This document shows, piece by piece, positions 50,353-58,185 of a DNA stretch of 64,000 nucleotides. Origin of the DNA: Kribbella sp. NBC_00382 (GTDB lineage Bacteria > Actinomycetota > Actinomycetes > Propionibacteriales > Kribbellaceae); NCBI RefSeq assembly GCF_036067295.1, contig NZ_CP107954.1, positions 6,634,001 through 6,698,000 on the forward strand. The letters are read 5' to 3'. Both the position numbers and the translations under genes were made by a program. The notes under the pieces were generated by a model. That model saw only the letters and a program-made list of their open reading frames with translations. It did no database searches and was not told the origin of the DNA. Within the stretch, counting starts at the first letter, position 1; every line of letters starts with the position of its first letter.

Positions 50353-51212
50353 GCCCTCCAGCCTGCCACCCGGCGGGTGTGCTCAAGGGTCAAACGGGCC
50401 ACCAGTCCGGGATCATTCCGGGGCAACCAGTGGCCGCCCCTGACCACTTGCACGCTCAGGTTCGGGGCCCACCGCGCCACGTCGGTCTGCATCGGCGTCG
50501 TCACGAACGCATCCCCGTCCGGTGACACAGCTAGCACCGGTACGCCGGTACGCCGCTCCCGCGGACGCCACAGCCGCTGGAGCACGTTCGCCCGGTACAG
50601 GTTCAGCCCGTTGACGTAGTCCCCCAGAGAGCGCTCCCCCTCGCCAGGAGCCTTCCCGCCCGCGCTGGCCTGCAACTGTCCGAACACGCGATGCGCCCAG
50701 CCCTTCCGCCAGCCGCGCTCCGGTAGCCACGGGAGCTGGAAGTAGAAGACGTACCAGGAATGCAGGAGCTGCCTCAGCCCCTCGCGAGACCGCCAGCGAC
50801 CCCGCATGAAGTAGCCCACATGATCCAGCGACGGTCCGGAGATCGACACGAACGAGACGATCCGTCCCTGCATCCGCTCGCTCGTCACGAAGTGCCACGA
50901 CTGGATCGATCCCCAGTCGTGCGCAAGCAACTGCACCGGTTGCCCAGGCGACACCGCGTCGATCACTGCGGTGAAGTCCTCCTCGAGCCGCTCCAGCCGG
51001 TACGCCGCCCGCTGCCGCGGTTGGTCCGATTCCCCCGCGCCGCGGACGTCGTAGGTGATGACCCGAAAGTGCTCGGCCAGCCTGGTGGCGACCGGCTCCC
51101 AGAGCTTCGCGTTGTCCGGGTACCCGTGGACTGCGATCAGCGCGGGAGCGGTCGGCTCGCCGTACTCGTAGACGGCGAGCCGGGTGCCGTCGGCGCTTGT
51201 CACGTACCGCAT
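50349..51212 (-). CDS. Alpha/beta hydrolase (epoxide-hydrolase-like)
   Basis: A 287-residue hydrolase. The oxyanion loop is VHGYPDN, the nucleophile is Asp in LLAHDWGSIQSW (near residue 99) as in epoxide hydrolases and dehalogenases, and the His is in RGGHWLPRNDP near the end. It resembles the hydrolase part of mycobacterial EphD, where it is fused to a short-chain dehydrogenase; here the SDR is a separate gene in the same operon. It starts 4 nt after the enoyl-reductase-like stop. Confidence 0.88.
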   Translation of the reverse strand: MRYVTSADGTRLAVYEYGEPTAPALIAVHGYPDNAKLWEPVATRLAEHFRVITYDVRGAGESDQPRQRAAYRLERLEEDFTAVIDAVSPGQPVQLLAHDWGSIQSWHFVTSERMQGRIVSFVSISGPSLDHVGYFMRGRWRSREGLRQLLHSWYVFYFQLPWLPERGWRKGWAHRVFGQLQASAGGKAPGEGERSLGDYVNGLNLYRANVLQRLWRPRERRTGVPVLAVSPDGDAFVTTPMQTDVARWAPNLSVQVVRGGHWLPRNDPGLVARLTLEHTRRVAGWRA

Positions 51213-51216
51213 GGGC

Positions 51217-52371
51217 TCAGTAGTCCTCGACGCTCAGGATCTCGAACTTGATGCCTGCAGCAACCAATCGCCGGCGGAGCGCCGGTCCCATCGCCGAGGC
51301 TGTGGTCACCTGGCCGGAGGTCTCCGGGAGCGAGTCGAAGGCCAGCGAGAGCGCGCACTCGCTCAGCATCTTGGCGGTCTCGTCATAGCCGGGATCCCCG
51401 CCGGACACCTCGGTGACGACACGTTTGCCGCCGCCCTCACCGATGAAACGGGCCTTGAACCACGACTTGGCGCGGCGTTCCTCGGTGGGTCCTTCGCCGG
51501 CCTTGATCCTGTTGAGGATGGCGTTGCGGGCCGGTGGGATCTGCGCGGCGACAGCGAGCAGACCGACGCCGGCGATGCCACCGGCAACCACCGGCAACTG
51601 CTTCACGGCGGCGAAGTGGGAGTACCGGAAGTCAGGTCCGTACTCGTCGAGCAGCGCCGCCGAGTTCGCCACGATCTGCGGGTCGACGGTCGGCAACGGG
51701 ACGGCCCAGAAGCCTTGGCTGCGATGGATCTTGCCGGTCACGACTTTGACCGATCGATTCGTCGGACGCGGCTGGGCCCGGCGTCGGGCGCGGTGGGCAT
51801 CGAGGTTCTGCTTGCCGCGCGAGAAGGCGGTGATCACGGTGTGCAGGGTGCCGCCCGATGGCTTGCCGCCGGCCCGGATCATGCCGTCGACCTTGATCGG
51901 GACGTTCTTCGGCAGCTGCTCGACGGTGTACTGGACACCCAGGTCGTACGGGATCGAGTCGAAGCCGCAGCAGTGGATGATCCGCGCGCCGGTCTCGATC
52001 GCCTTCGCGTTGTAGGCGACGTACATCCGGTCGACGAACTCGGGCTCGCCGGTGAGGTCGAGGTAGTCGGTGCCGACTTCCGCGCACGCGGCCACCAGCG
52101 GTTCGCCGTACCGGACGTAGGGGCCGACCGTGGTGACGACGATCCGGGCGGCCTCGGCGATCTCCCGGAGTGAGGCGGCATCGTCGACATCGGCGATGAG
52201 CAGGTCGACCTCGACGCCGAGCTTGGAGCGGATCGCCTCCAGCTTGGTGCGGTTGCGGCCGGCCAGGGCCCACTTCAACTCCGCCGGGGCGTTCTTGGCG
52301 AGGTACTGGGCGGTGAGCGCTCCGGTGAATCCGGTCGCGCCGAAGATGACGACGTCGTACTTGCGACTCAT
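51217..52371 (-). CDS. Saccharopine-dehydrogenase-like / trans-acting enoyl reductase family
   Basis: A 384-residue NAD(P)-dependent oxidoreductase. The N-terminal Rossmann motif is VVIFGATGFTGALTAQYLA, followed by WALAGRNRTKLE and TVGPYVRYGEPLVAACAEVGTDYLDLTGEPEF. This is the family of mycobacterial trans-acting enoyl reductases (Rv2953/Rv2449c) acting on lipid intermediates. It overlaps the SDR gene by four bases and precedes the epoxide-hydrolase-like gene. Confidence 0.88.
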   Translation of the reverse strand: MSRKYDVVIFGATGFTGALTAQYLAKNAPAELKWALAGRNRTKLEAIRSKLGVEVDLLIADVDDAASLREIAEAARIVVTTVGPYVRYGEPLVAACAEVGTDYLDLTGEPEFVDRMYVAYNAKAIETGARIIHCCGFDSIPYDLGVQYTVEQLPKNVPIKVDGMIRAGGKPSGGTLHTVITAFSRGKQNLDAHRARRRAQPRPTNRSVKVVTGKIHRSQGFWAVPLPTVDPQIVANSAALLDEYGPDFRYSHFAAVKQLPVVAGGIAGVGLLAVAAQIPPARNAILNRIKAGEGPTEERRAKSWFKARFIGEGGGKRVVTEVSGGDPGYDETAKMLSECALSLAFDSLPETSGQVTTASAMGPALRRRLVAAGIKFEILSVEDY

Positions 52372-53252
52372 CGTTTGGTGGCCTTCTCGGTGTCCGCCTT
52401 GCCGCCCGCGCCCGACGCGCGGGAGGAGGCCGCGGCGCCACGGGCCTCGATGTCGGCCAGCGCCGCACGGTCGGCCTTCGGAACGTTGAACCTGGCGCCG
52501 AGTTCGATCACGTGCGGGAGTAGCGCGCGGAAGATCTTCAGCACGCTGATCCAGCCGGGCACATGGATCACGCGAGAGCGCTTCTTGATGCCTTGCTGGA
52601 ACTTGTCGACGGCGAATTCGAGCGGGTACGTCTTGCTGATCAGCGGGACGCCGGTACGGACCTTGCCGAACACCGGGTGCTCGTCGACGCCGCGCACCAT
52701 GTCGGTGTCGACGAAGGTCAGGTGGGCGACGCCGACGTCCACGCCGAGATGCTTCAGTTCGGACCGCAGGCTGTTGCCCATCGCCTCGACGCCGGCCTTG
52801 GCGACGTTATACGACGCGAGCCCAGGGATGTGGACGACGGCGGCCAGCGACGACACCAGCAGCAGGTAGCCCTTGCTCGCCAGCAGGTGCGGCAGGGTGA
52901 GGTGGACGGTCCGCCAGACGCCGTACAGGTCGACGTCGAGAACGCGCTCCCAGACGGCCGGGTCCATGCTCCGGGTGAAGCCCGGCGCCGCGATACCGGC
53001 GTTTGCGATGACAACGTCGATCCGGCCATAGCGCTCGACGATCGAGTCCACCGCCGTGCGCAGCGACTCGAGGTCGGTAACGTCGACCTCCCACCAGCCA
53101 GCGTCCGGACCGCAGTCCTCGGCGACCTTCTTCAGCTCGTCAGGCTCCAGGCCGACCAGCGCCAGCGTGTCTCCCTCACCCGCCAGTCGGCGCGCGACGG
53201 CCGCTCCGATCCCGCGTGACGCGCCGGTGATGAGCACAACCTTGCCAGCCAT
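52368..53252 (-). CDS. Short-chain dehydrogenase/reductase
   Basis: A 294-residue SDR. The cofactor loop is LITGASRGIGAAVARRLAG, ANAG follows at about 85, and the catalytic YNVAK is near residue 150 after VSSLAAVVHIPGLAS. The extended C-terminus (IHVPGWISVLKIFRALLPHVIELG) resembles the SDR half of EphD-like and hydroxy-lipid dehydrogenases. The ATG follows GGAGGT. It is the first gene of the operon divergent from TetR, with two palindromes in between. Confidence 0.9.
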   Translation of the reverse strand: MAGKVVLITGASRGIGAAVARRLAGEGDTLALVGLEPDELKKVAEDCGPDAGWWEVDVTDLESLRTAVDSIVERYGRIDVVIANAGIAAPGFTRSMDPAVWERVLDVDLYGVWRTVHLTLPHLLASKGYLLLVSSLAAVVHIPGLASYNVAKAGVEAMGNSLRSELKHLGVDVGVAHLTFVDTDMVRGVDEHPVFGKVRTGVPLISKTYPLEFAVDKFQQGIKKRSRVIHVPGWISVLKIFRALLPHVIELGARFNVPKADRAALADIEARGAAASSRASGAGGKADTEKATKR

Positions 53253-53265
53253 CGTGACCTCCGCC

Positions 53266-53285
53266 TGTTGAGTGGATACTCAACA
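53266..53285. promoter_or_regulatory. TetR operator 1
   Basis: TGTTGAGT-GGAT-ACTCAACA, a perfect 20-nt palindrome just upstream of the SDR gene. Confidence 0.75.
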
Positions 53286-53294
53286 GTAAGTGCT

Positions 53295-53314
53295 TGTTGA
53301 CCGATTACTCAATA
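53295..53314. promoter_or_regulatory. TetR operator 2
   Basis: TGTTGACC-GATT-ACTCAATA, an imperfect copy of operator 1 placed 29 nt away, touching the tetR -10 element. Confidence 0.65.
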
Positions 53315-53318
53315 CACT
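53313..53318 (+). promoter_or_regulatory. -10 element, leaderless tetR transcript
   Basis: TACACT followed by 6 nt and the GTG at 53325. Confidence 0.6.
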
Positions 53319-53324
53319 GGGCCC

Positions 53325-53915
53325 GTGAGCCAGACCTCGTCCGCCAGATTGCAGCCCGCGGAGCGCCGGACCCAGATCCTCGACGCCGCCCGCCGGGTCC
53401 TCGAGGCGGACCCGCACCGCGAGCTGAGCGTCGAGCTCGTCGCCGCCGAGGCGGGCGTCTCGCCTGCGCTGCTGTTTCACTACTTCGGCTCGAAGAAGAA
53501 GTTCCAGTACGCCGTGATCGAAGCGGCCGCCGCCGAGGTGATGTTGCGGACGGCTCCCGACCTCTCGCTCCCCCCGGCCGAGCAGCTCCGTAGCGGCATC
53601 CGGGCTTTCGTCCGGGCCGTACTCGAGGCGCCTCAGCTCTACCGCGCGACCCTATTGATGTCAGCAGCCGGCGACCCCGCAGTACGGGCCTTGCATTCGG
53701 AGCTCCGGCAGGTCTTCAGCCAATGGGTGATCAACGCCGTCGCTCAGCGCGGAATCACCGTCACCCCATCGGTCGAGCTCGCATGCCACGGCTGGCAGGG
53801 CTACGTCGAGCAGACTCTCCTGAGGTGGATCGACAACCCCACGGTCTCGCCCGACGAACTGGAGCACCTCTGCGAACGCTCCCTCGACGCCATCCTCGGC
53901 ACTGCTACTTCTTGA
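53325..53915 (+). CDS. TetR-family regulator
   Basis: A 196-residue repressor. The helix-turn-helix is LSVELVAAEAGVSPALLFHYFGSKKKFQYAV (about 36-66). The GTG at 53325 lies six bases after TACACT. Two copies of a TGTTGA/TCAACA palindrome separate it from the divergent SDR operon and are its expected sites; one touches its own promoter, predicting autorepression. The ligand is probably an acyl or other lipid metabolite, inferred from the operon content. Its end overlaps the convergent MarR gene by 11 nt. Confidence 0.9.
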   Translation: MSQTSSARLQPAERRTQILDAARRVLEADPHRELSVELVAAEAGVSPALLFHYFGSKKKFQYAVIEAAAAEVMLRTAPDLSLPPAEQLRSGIRAFVRAVLEAPQLYRATLLMSAAGDPAVRALHSELRQVFSQWVINAVAQRGITVTPSVELACHGWQGYVEQTLLRWIDNPTVSPDELEHLCERSLDAILGTATS

Positions 53916-54354
53916 GACCGACCAACGCCTGCAGAACCAGGTCGGCCAGGTGCCCGGTACTTTCGTTGCCGAGGGCATCGAGTAGGTGTTGGTCGGCGGC
54001 TCGGAGTACGGCCCGGCCTTTCTCCAGCAGCGCCTGGCCGGCCTCGGTGACCTGGAGGTCCGCTGTCCGGCCGCGGCCCGGCTCGGTGAGGAGTTCGACG
54101 GCGCCCACGTCCTGGAGCTGGCGAAGGGTGGACTGCATGCTCTGAGCGGTGATGCCGTCGCGACGGGCCAGCTCGCTGTAGGAGAGGCCGGGCTGGTGGG
54201 CGAGGTGGCCGAGCGCGGAGAAGTGGCGCATCGACAGGCCCTGCTCGCGGAGCTCGATCTCTGCCTGCTCGCGGAGCTGACGACCGAGCATCATCAGCAG
54301 CAACGCTGGGCTCATCGCGGCGCCGGCCGGTGGTCCCCCTGATGCTTCTGTCAC
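53905..54354 (-). CDS. MarR-family regulator
   Basis: A 149-residue winged-helix regulator. The DNA-recognition region is LSYSELARRDGITAQSMQSTLRQLQDVGAVELLTEPGRGRTADLQVTEAG (about 59-107). The start is GTG at 54354, without a clear ribosome-binding site. It is divergent from a DUF2269 membrane protein, with a long palindrome in the gap. Confidence 0.88.
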   Translation of the reverse strand: MTEASGGPPAGAAMSPALLLMMLGRQLREQAEIELREQGLSMRHFSALGHLAHQPGLSYSELARRDGITAQSMQSTLRQLQDVGAVELLTEPGRGRTADLQVTEAGQALLEKGRAVLRAADQHLLDALGNESTGHLADLVLQALVGLKK

Positions 54355-54373
54355 CCAGCCATCATCGCAGGAC

Positions 54374-54419
54374 TAGTTTCAGCCAGACTGATAGGTGAGT
54401 TACAGTCTGCCTGAAACTA
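54374..54419. promoter_or_regulatory. MarR operator
   Basis: 17-nt arms (TAGTTTCAGCCAGACTG at 54374-54390, complement with one mismatch at 54403-54419) with a 12-nt spacer lie in the divergent gap between the MarR and DUF2269 genes. Confidence 0.75.
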
Positions 54420-54437
54420 ACCCCCAGGAAGGTCGCG

Positions 54438-54905
54438 ATGAACAAGTTCCTGCTCAGCGTGCACGTGCTCGCCGCCATCATCTTCGTCGGCCCGGTGACG
54501 GTCGCCGCCAGCATGTTCCCGCCGATCGCCCGCCGCGAACTGGCCGCCGAGCAGCCGCAGACCGCAGTACTGGGGGTGCTGCACCGGATCAGCAACATCT
54601 ATGCGATCGGCGGGATCGCGGTGCCCGTCTTCGGGATCGCAGTCGGTGCCGGGCTCGGCGTACTGGGTGAGGTGTGGCTGATCATCTCGATGGCGTTGAC
54701 CGCGGTGGCGGCCGGAGTGCTCGTGGTCGCAGTACTTCCGGTGCAGGCCGAGGTCATTGCCGCAGCGGATCGGGATCACGAGGCGCGGACCGCTCTGCTC
54801 CCCCGCGCGAGAAGGCTGTCGATGACGACGGGGATCTTCGGATTGCTATGGGCGACCGTCACCGTGCTGATGATCGTCCGGCCCGGCTCGACGACCGGGG
54901 TGTGA
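54438..54905 (+). CDS. DUF2269-like membrane protein
   Basis: A 155-residue protein with four hydrophobic helices. KFLLSVHVLAAIIFVGPVTVAASMFPPIARRE is typical of the DUF2269-type family, and IYAIGGIAVPVFGIAVGAGLG and LIISMALTAVAAGVLVVAVLPVQ follow. Function unknown. The ATG at 54438 follows GGAAGG. It is controlled through the MarR-type palindrome upstream. Confidence 0.8.
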   Translation: MNKFLLSVHVLAAIIFVGPVTVAASMFPPIARRELAAEQPQTAVLGVLHRISNIYAIGGIAVPVFGIAVGAGLGVLGEVWLIISMALTAVAAGVLVVAVLPVQAEVIAAADRDHEARTALLPRARRLSMTTGIFGLLWATVTVLMIVRPGSTTGV

Positions 54906-54913
54906 CCAGCAGC

Positions 54914-54919
54914 TAAGGT
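54914..54919 (+). promoter_or_regulatory. -10 element, leaderless xthA transcript
   Basis: TAAGGT followed by 6 nt and the GTG at 54926. Confidence 0.55.
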
Positions 54920-54925
54920 GCCGGG

Positions 54926-55729
54926 GTGCTGAAGGTTGCGACGGTGAACGTGAACGGGATCAGGGCGGCGTACCGGCGAGGGATGGCCGGGTGGCTCGAG
55001 GAGACCGATCCGGATCTGTTGCTGCTGCAGGAAGTACGGGCGACTGATGAAGTACTGCGTGATCATCTGGGCGCGGACTGGCAGATTGCCCATGCCGAGC
55101 CGGCGTTGGAAGGGCACAAGGGGCGGGCGGGGGTCGCCGTCGCGAGCCGGCGGCCGATCAAGCAGGAGAACGCGGAGATCGGGCCCGAGCGGTTCAGCGG
55201 GAGTGGGCGCTGGGTCGAGGCTGATGTGGTCCTCGACGACGGTTCGACGTTGACCGCCATCAGCACCTACGTGTTCACCGGCGAGTTCGAGACGCCGCCG
55301 CGGCAGGCGGAGAAGTACGCCTTCCTCGACGCCTTCGCCGAGCGGTTGTCGGCACTGCGCGCCGACGGGCGGCACGTACTCGTCTGTGGTGACCTCAACA
55401 TCGCCCACCGCGAGGTCGACCTGAAGGCGTGGAAGGCGAACCGGAAGAAGAGCGGCTTCCTGCCCGAGGAGCGGGCCTGGCTGGATCGTTTGTTCGAGGC
55501 CGACTGGGTCGACCTCGGCCGGCGGTTCGGCGGCGACGGACCGGGACCCTATTCCTGGTGGTCGTGGCGCGGAAAGGCCTTCGACAACGACGCCGGCTGG
55601 CGGATCGACTACCAGATCGCCTCCCCCGAACTGGCAGCCGCCGCGACGTCCTGTGTGATCCATCGGGCGCCGACCTATGCGGAGCGCTGGAGCGACCATG
55701 CGCCGGTCGTCGCGAGCTATCAGATCTGA
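54926..55729 (+). CDS. xthA: Exodeoxyribonuclease III
   Basis: A 267-residue AP endonuclease/3' exonuclease. VATVNVNGIRAAYRRGM opens it, the metal Glu is in LLLQEVRA, the HVLVCGDLNIAH motif carries catalytic Asp and Asn, and the C-terminal RIDYQIAS...WSDHAPVVA supplies the final Asp-His pair. The GTG at 54926 is leaderless-type. It acts in base-excision repair. Confidence 0.95.
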   Translation: MLKVATVNVNGIRAAYRRGMAGWLEETDPDLLLLQEVRATDEVLRDHLGADWQIAHAEPALEGHKGRAGVAVASRRPIKQENAEIGPERFSGSGRWVEADVVLDDGSTLTAISTYVFTGEFETPPRQAEKYAFLDAFAERLSALRADGRHVLVCGDLNIAHREVDLKAWKANRKKSGFLPEERAWLDRLFEADWVDLGRRFGGDGPGPYSWWSWRGKAFDNDAGWRIDYQIASPELAAAATSCVIHRAPTYAERWSDHAPVVASYQI

Positions 55730-55731
55730 GT

Positions 55732-55737
55732 TAGTCT
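55732..55737 (+). promoter_or_regulatory. -10 element, leaderless oligopeptidase transcript
   Basis: TAGTCT followed by 6 nt and the ATG at 55744. Confidence 0.55.
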
Positions 55738-55743
55738 CGCGGC

Positions 55744-57816
55744 ATGTCCGAGTTGAAGCCGCCAGTAGCCGCCCGCAAACCGATCGAACGCACGCACCAC
55801 GGAGACGTTTTCGTCGACGACTACGAGTGGCTGCGGGACAAGACGAACGACGAGGTGCTGGACTATCTGCGCGCCGAGAACAGCTACACCGAGGCCCGCA
55901 CCGAGCACCTGGAATCGTTGCGTGAGGCAATCTTCTCGGAGATCTCGGACCGGACCCTGCAGACCGACCTGTCGGTACCGGCCCGCAGCGGCGGCTTCTG
56001 GTACTACGCCCGCACGATCGAGGGCAAGCAGTACGCGCTGAGCTGCCGGGTCAAGGCGGCCGGCGACGAGCCGCCCGCGACCGACGGCGAGATCCCCGGC
56101 GAAGAGGTGCTGCTGGACGGCAACGAGCTGGCCGGCGACTCGGAGTTCTTCTCGCTGGGAACGGTCGACGTCTCCCCCGACGGCCGGCTGCTCGCGTACT
56201 CGGTCGACCTGACCGGCGACGAGCGATTCACGATGCGGATCAAGGACCTCGACAGCGGCGAGCTGCTGCCGGACGAGCTGCCCGGTGTGCACTACGGCTC
56301 CGCCTGGTCCACCGACGGCTCGACGATCTTCTACACGAAGGTCGACGACGCATGGCGGCCGCACCAGGTCTGGCGGCACACCCTCGGCGCCTCCGAGGAC
56401 GTGCTCGTGATGGAGGAGCCGGACGAGCGGTTCTGGGTCGGCGTCGACCTCACCCGCAATGAGCAGGCCATCATGATCTCCCTCGGCAGCAAGCTGACCA
56501 GCGAGGCGTGGCTTCTCGACGCTTCCGACCCGACCGGCGATCCGGTTGTGGTGGTGCCGCGCCGTGAGGGCGTCGAGTACGACGTCGAGCACGCGGGCGA
56601 CCAGCTGCTGATCGTGCACAACGCCGACGCGTCCAACTTCTCGCTGGCCACCGCGCCCCTGGACTCTCCCGGCACCTGGACCACGCTGATCGAGGGCGAC
56701 GAGTCGAGCCGGCTGCTCGGTGTCGACGCCTTCGCCGACCACGTCATCCTGTACCGCCGTCGCGACGCGCTGACCGAGCTGGCGATCATGCGGCGCGAGG
56801 GTGGGTCCTTCGGCGCACCCGAGGCCCTGACCTTCGACGAGCCGATCTACACGGTGTCGCCGGGGCGCAATGACGAGTGGCAGGACACGCGGTACCGGTT
56901 CGGCTACACGTCGCTGGTGACACCCGGTACGACGTACGACGTGGATGTGGCGACGGGTGAGCGGCGGACGCTGAAGCAGCAGCCTGTGCTCGGCGGGGTC
57001 GACCTGAGTGCCTATACGCAGTACCGGGAATGGGCGACCGCACCGGACGGCACCCGCGTGCCGGTCTCGATGGTGGCGCGCAAGGACGTGGCCAAGGACG
57101 GGAACGCGCCGATCGTGCTCTACGGCTACGGGTCGTACGAGAGCTCGATGGACCCGTGGTTCTCGATCCCGCGGCTGTCACTGCTGGACCGTGGTGTGGT
57201 GTTCGCGATCGCGCATGTCCGGGGTGGCGGTGAGCTCGGACGGCACTGGTACGACGACGGCAAGATGCTCACCAAGCGCAACACCTTCACCGACTTCATC
57301 GCGGCGGCCGAGCACCTCGTCAAGGAGGGCTGGACCAGGCCTGAGCGGATCGTCGCGCAGGGCGGATCGGCGGGCGGTCTGTTGATGGGCGCGGTCGCCA
57401 ACCTGGCGCCGCAGGCCTTCGGCGGCATCGTGGCCGAGGTGCCGTTCGTGGACGCGCTGACCACGATCCTCGACCCGTCGCTGCCGCTGACCGTGATTGA
57501 GTGGGAGGAGTGGGGCAACCCGCTCGAGGACCCCGAGGTCTACAAGTACATGAAGTCGTACGCGCCGTACGAGAACGTGACGGCCCAGCAGTACCCGCGG
57601 ATCCTCGCGATCACCAGCCTGAACGACACCCGCGTCTTCTTCGTCGAGCCGGCCAAGTGGGTGGCGAAGCTGCGCGCGACCGCCAGCGGCAAGGTCGATG
57701 TCCTGCTGAAGACCGAGATGGACGCCGGCCACGGCGGCCGTAGCGGCCGGTACGACGCCTGGCGCGAGGTCGCCTTCACCCTCGCCTGGGAACTCGACAC
57801 CCTCGGCCTGGCCTGA
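55744..57816 (+). CDS. ptrB: Oligopeptidase B (S9A prolyl-oligopeptidase family)
   Basis: A 690-residue cytosolic serine peptidase. The N-terminal seven-bladed propeller (about 20-410) includes DDYEWLRDKTNDEVLDYLRAEN; the catalytic domain has YGYGSYESSMDPWFS, the nucleophile Ser in AQGGSAGGLLMGAVANLAP (near residue 543), and the His in DAGHGGRSGRYDAW near the end. The length and EYxxWG-type loops fit oligopeptidase B, which cleaves after basic residues in short peptides. The message appears leaderless. Confidence 0.93.
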   Translation: MSELKPPVAARKPIERTHHGDVFVDDYEWLRDKTNDEVLDYLRAENSYTEARTEHLESLREAIFSEISDRTLQTDLSVPARSGGFWYYARTIEGKQYALSCRVKAAGDEPPATDGEIPGEEVLLDGNELAGDSEFFSLGTVDVSPDGRLLAYSVDLTGDERFTMRIKDLDSGELLPDELPGVHYGSAWSTDGSTIFYTKVDDAWRPHQVWRHTLGASEDVLVMEEPDERFWVGVDLTRNEQAIMISLGSKLTSEAWLLDASDPTGDPVVVVPRREGVEYDVEHAGDQLLIVHNADASNFSLATAPLDSPGTWTTLIEGDESSRLLGVDAFADHVILYRRRDALTELAIMRREGGSFGAPEALTFDEPIYTVSPGRNDEWQDTRYRFGYTSLVTPGTTYDVDVATGERRTLKQQPVLGGVDLSAYTQYREWATAPDGTRVPVSMVARKDVAKDGNAPIVLYGYGSYESSMDPWFSIPRLSLLDRGVVFAIAHVRGGGELGRHWYDDGKMLTKRNTFTDFIAAAEHLVKEGWTRPERIVAQGGSAGGLLMGAVANLAPQAFGGIVAEVPFVDALTTILDPSLPLTVIEWEEWGNPLEDPEVYKYMKSYAPYENVTAQQYPRILAITSLNDTRVFFVEPAKWVAKLRATASGKVDVLLKTEMDAGHGGRSGRYDAWREVAFTLAWELDTLGLA

Positions 57817-57876
57817 GCCCTCGGGAAGACTGCCGGACCCTCCAGCGTTGTCAATCAGTGAGAGCAGACCAGATGC

Positions 57877-57894
57877 ATGTGTCCTGTGACACAT
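57877..57894. promoter_or_regulatory. 18-nt palindrome, Crp-like half-sites
   Basis: ATGTGTC-CTGT-GACACAT contains TGTG-N8-CACA, resembling Crp/GlxR half-sites but with a T in place of the usual fifth A. It lies 60 nt after the oligopeptidase stop. Confidence 0.4.
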
Positions 57895-57899
57895 TCATC

Positions 57900-57935
57900 G
57901 GCCCCGAATGGCTGATTCAGCAGCCATTCGGGGCC
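57900..57935. terminator. Hairpin terminator after oligopeptidase gene
   Basis: A 15-bp perfect stem (GGCCCCGAATGGCTG with its complement at 57921-57935) and 6-nt loop. No U-tract. Confidence 0.8.
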
Positions 57936-58185
57936 GCTCAGTGAGAAACCTGAGAATTGTTCGCGGTGCCTTTTCGGGCCGGAAACCCCACGAATCAAGC
58001 CGAATGTGCGCGGACCGTGTGTGCGGCGCGCAGAACCGGGGCACTGAGCGTGCAGCAGGGGGCGGTTTCGGCCCCGCGAGGGTGCCGGGAAATCTCAGGG
58101 AACGTTCAGGCTGTTTACACACTCATCGTGGAATCTTGAACCTCACTCGAGCGTTGCTCTCCATGTAACGACGAAGGGAGTTTCG

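Larger units (their letters stand above)
57817..58185. other. Regulatory intergenic region before second sigma factor
   Basis: These 369 nt hold the oligopeptidase terminator (57900-57935), an 18-nt palindrome (57877-57894) and the sigma-factor promoter region. No gene is seen. A weak GGGAAAT (58087-58093) with GTT about 19 nt further resembles an oxidative-stress (SigR/SigH-type) promoter but is not convincing. Confidence 0.5.

Noticed and set aside
58087..58115. SigR/SigH-type promoter GGGAAAT with GTT about 19 nt on, before the second sigma factor
   Set aside because: The -35 deviates from GGAAT and spacing is off by one; too weak to annotate as a feature.
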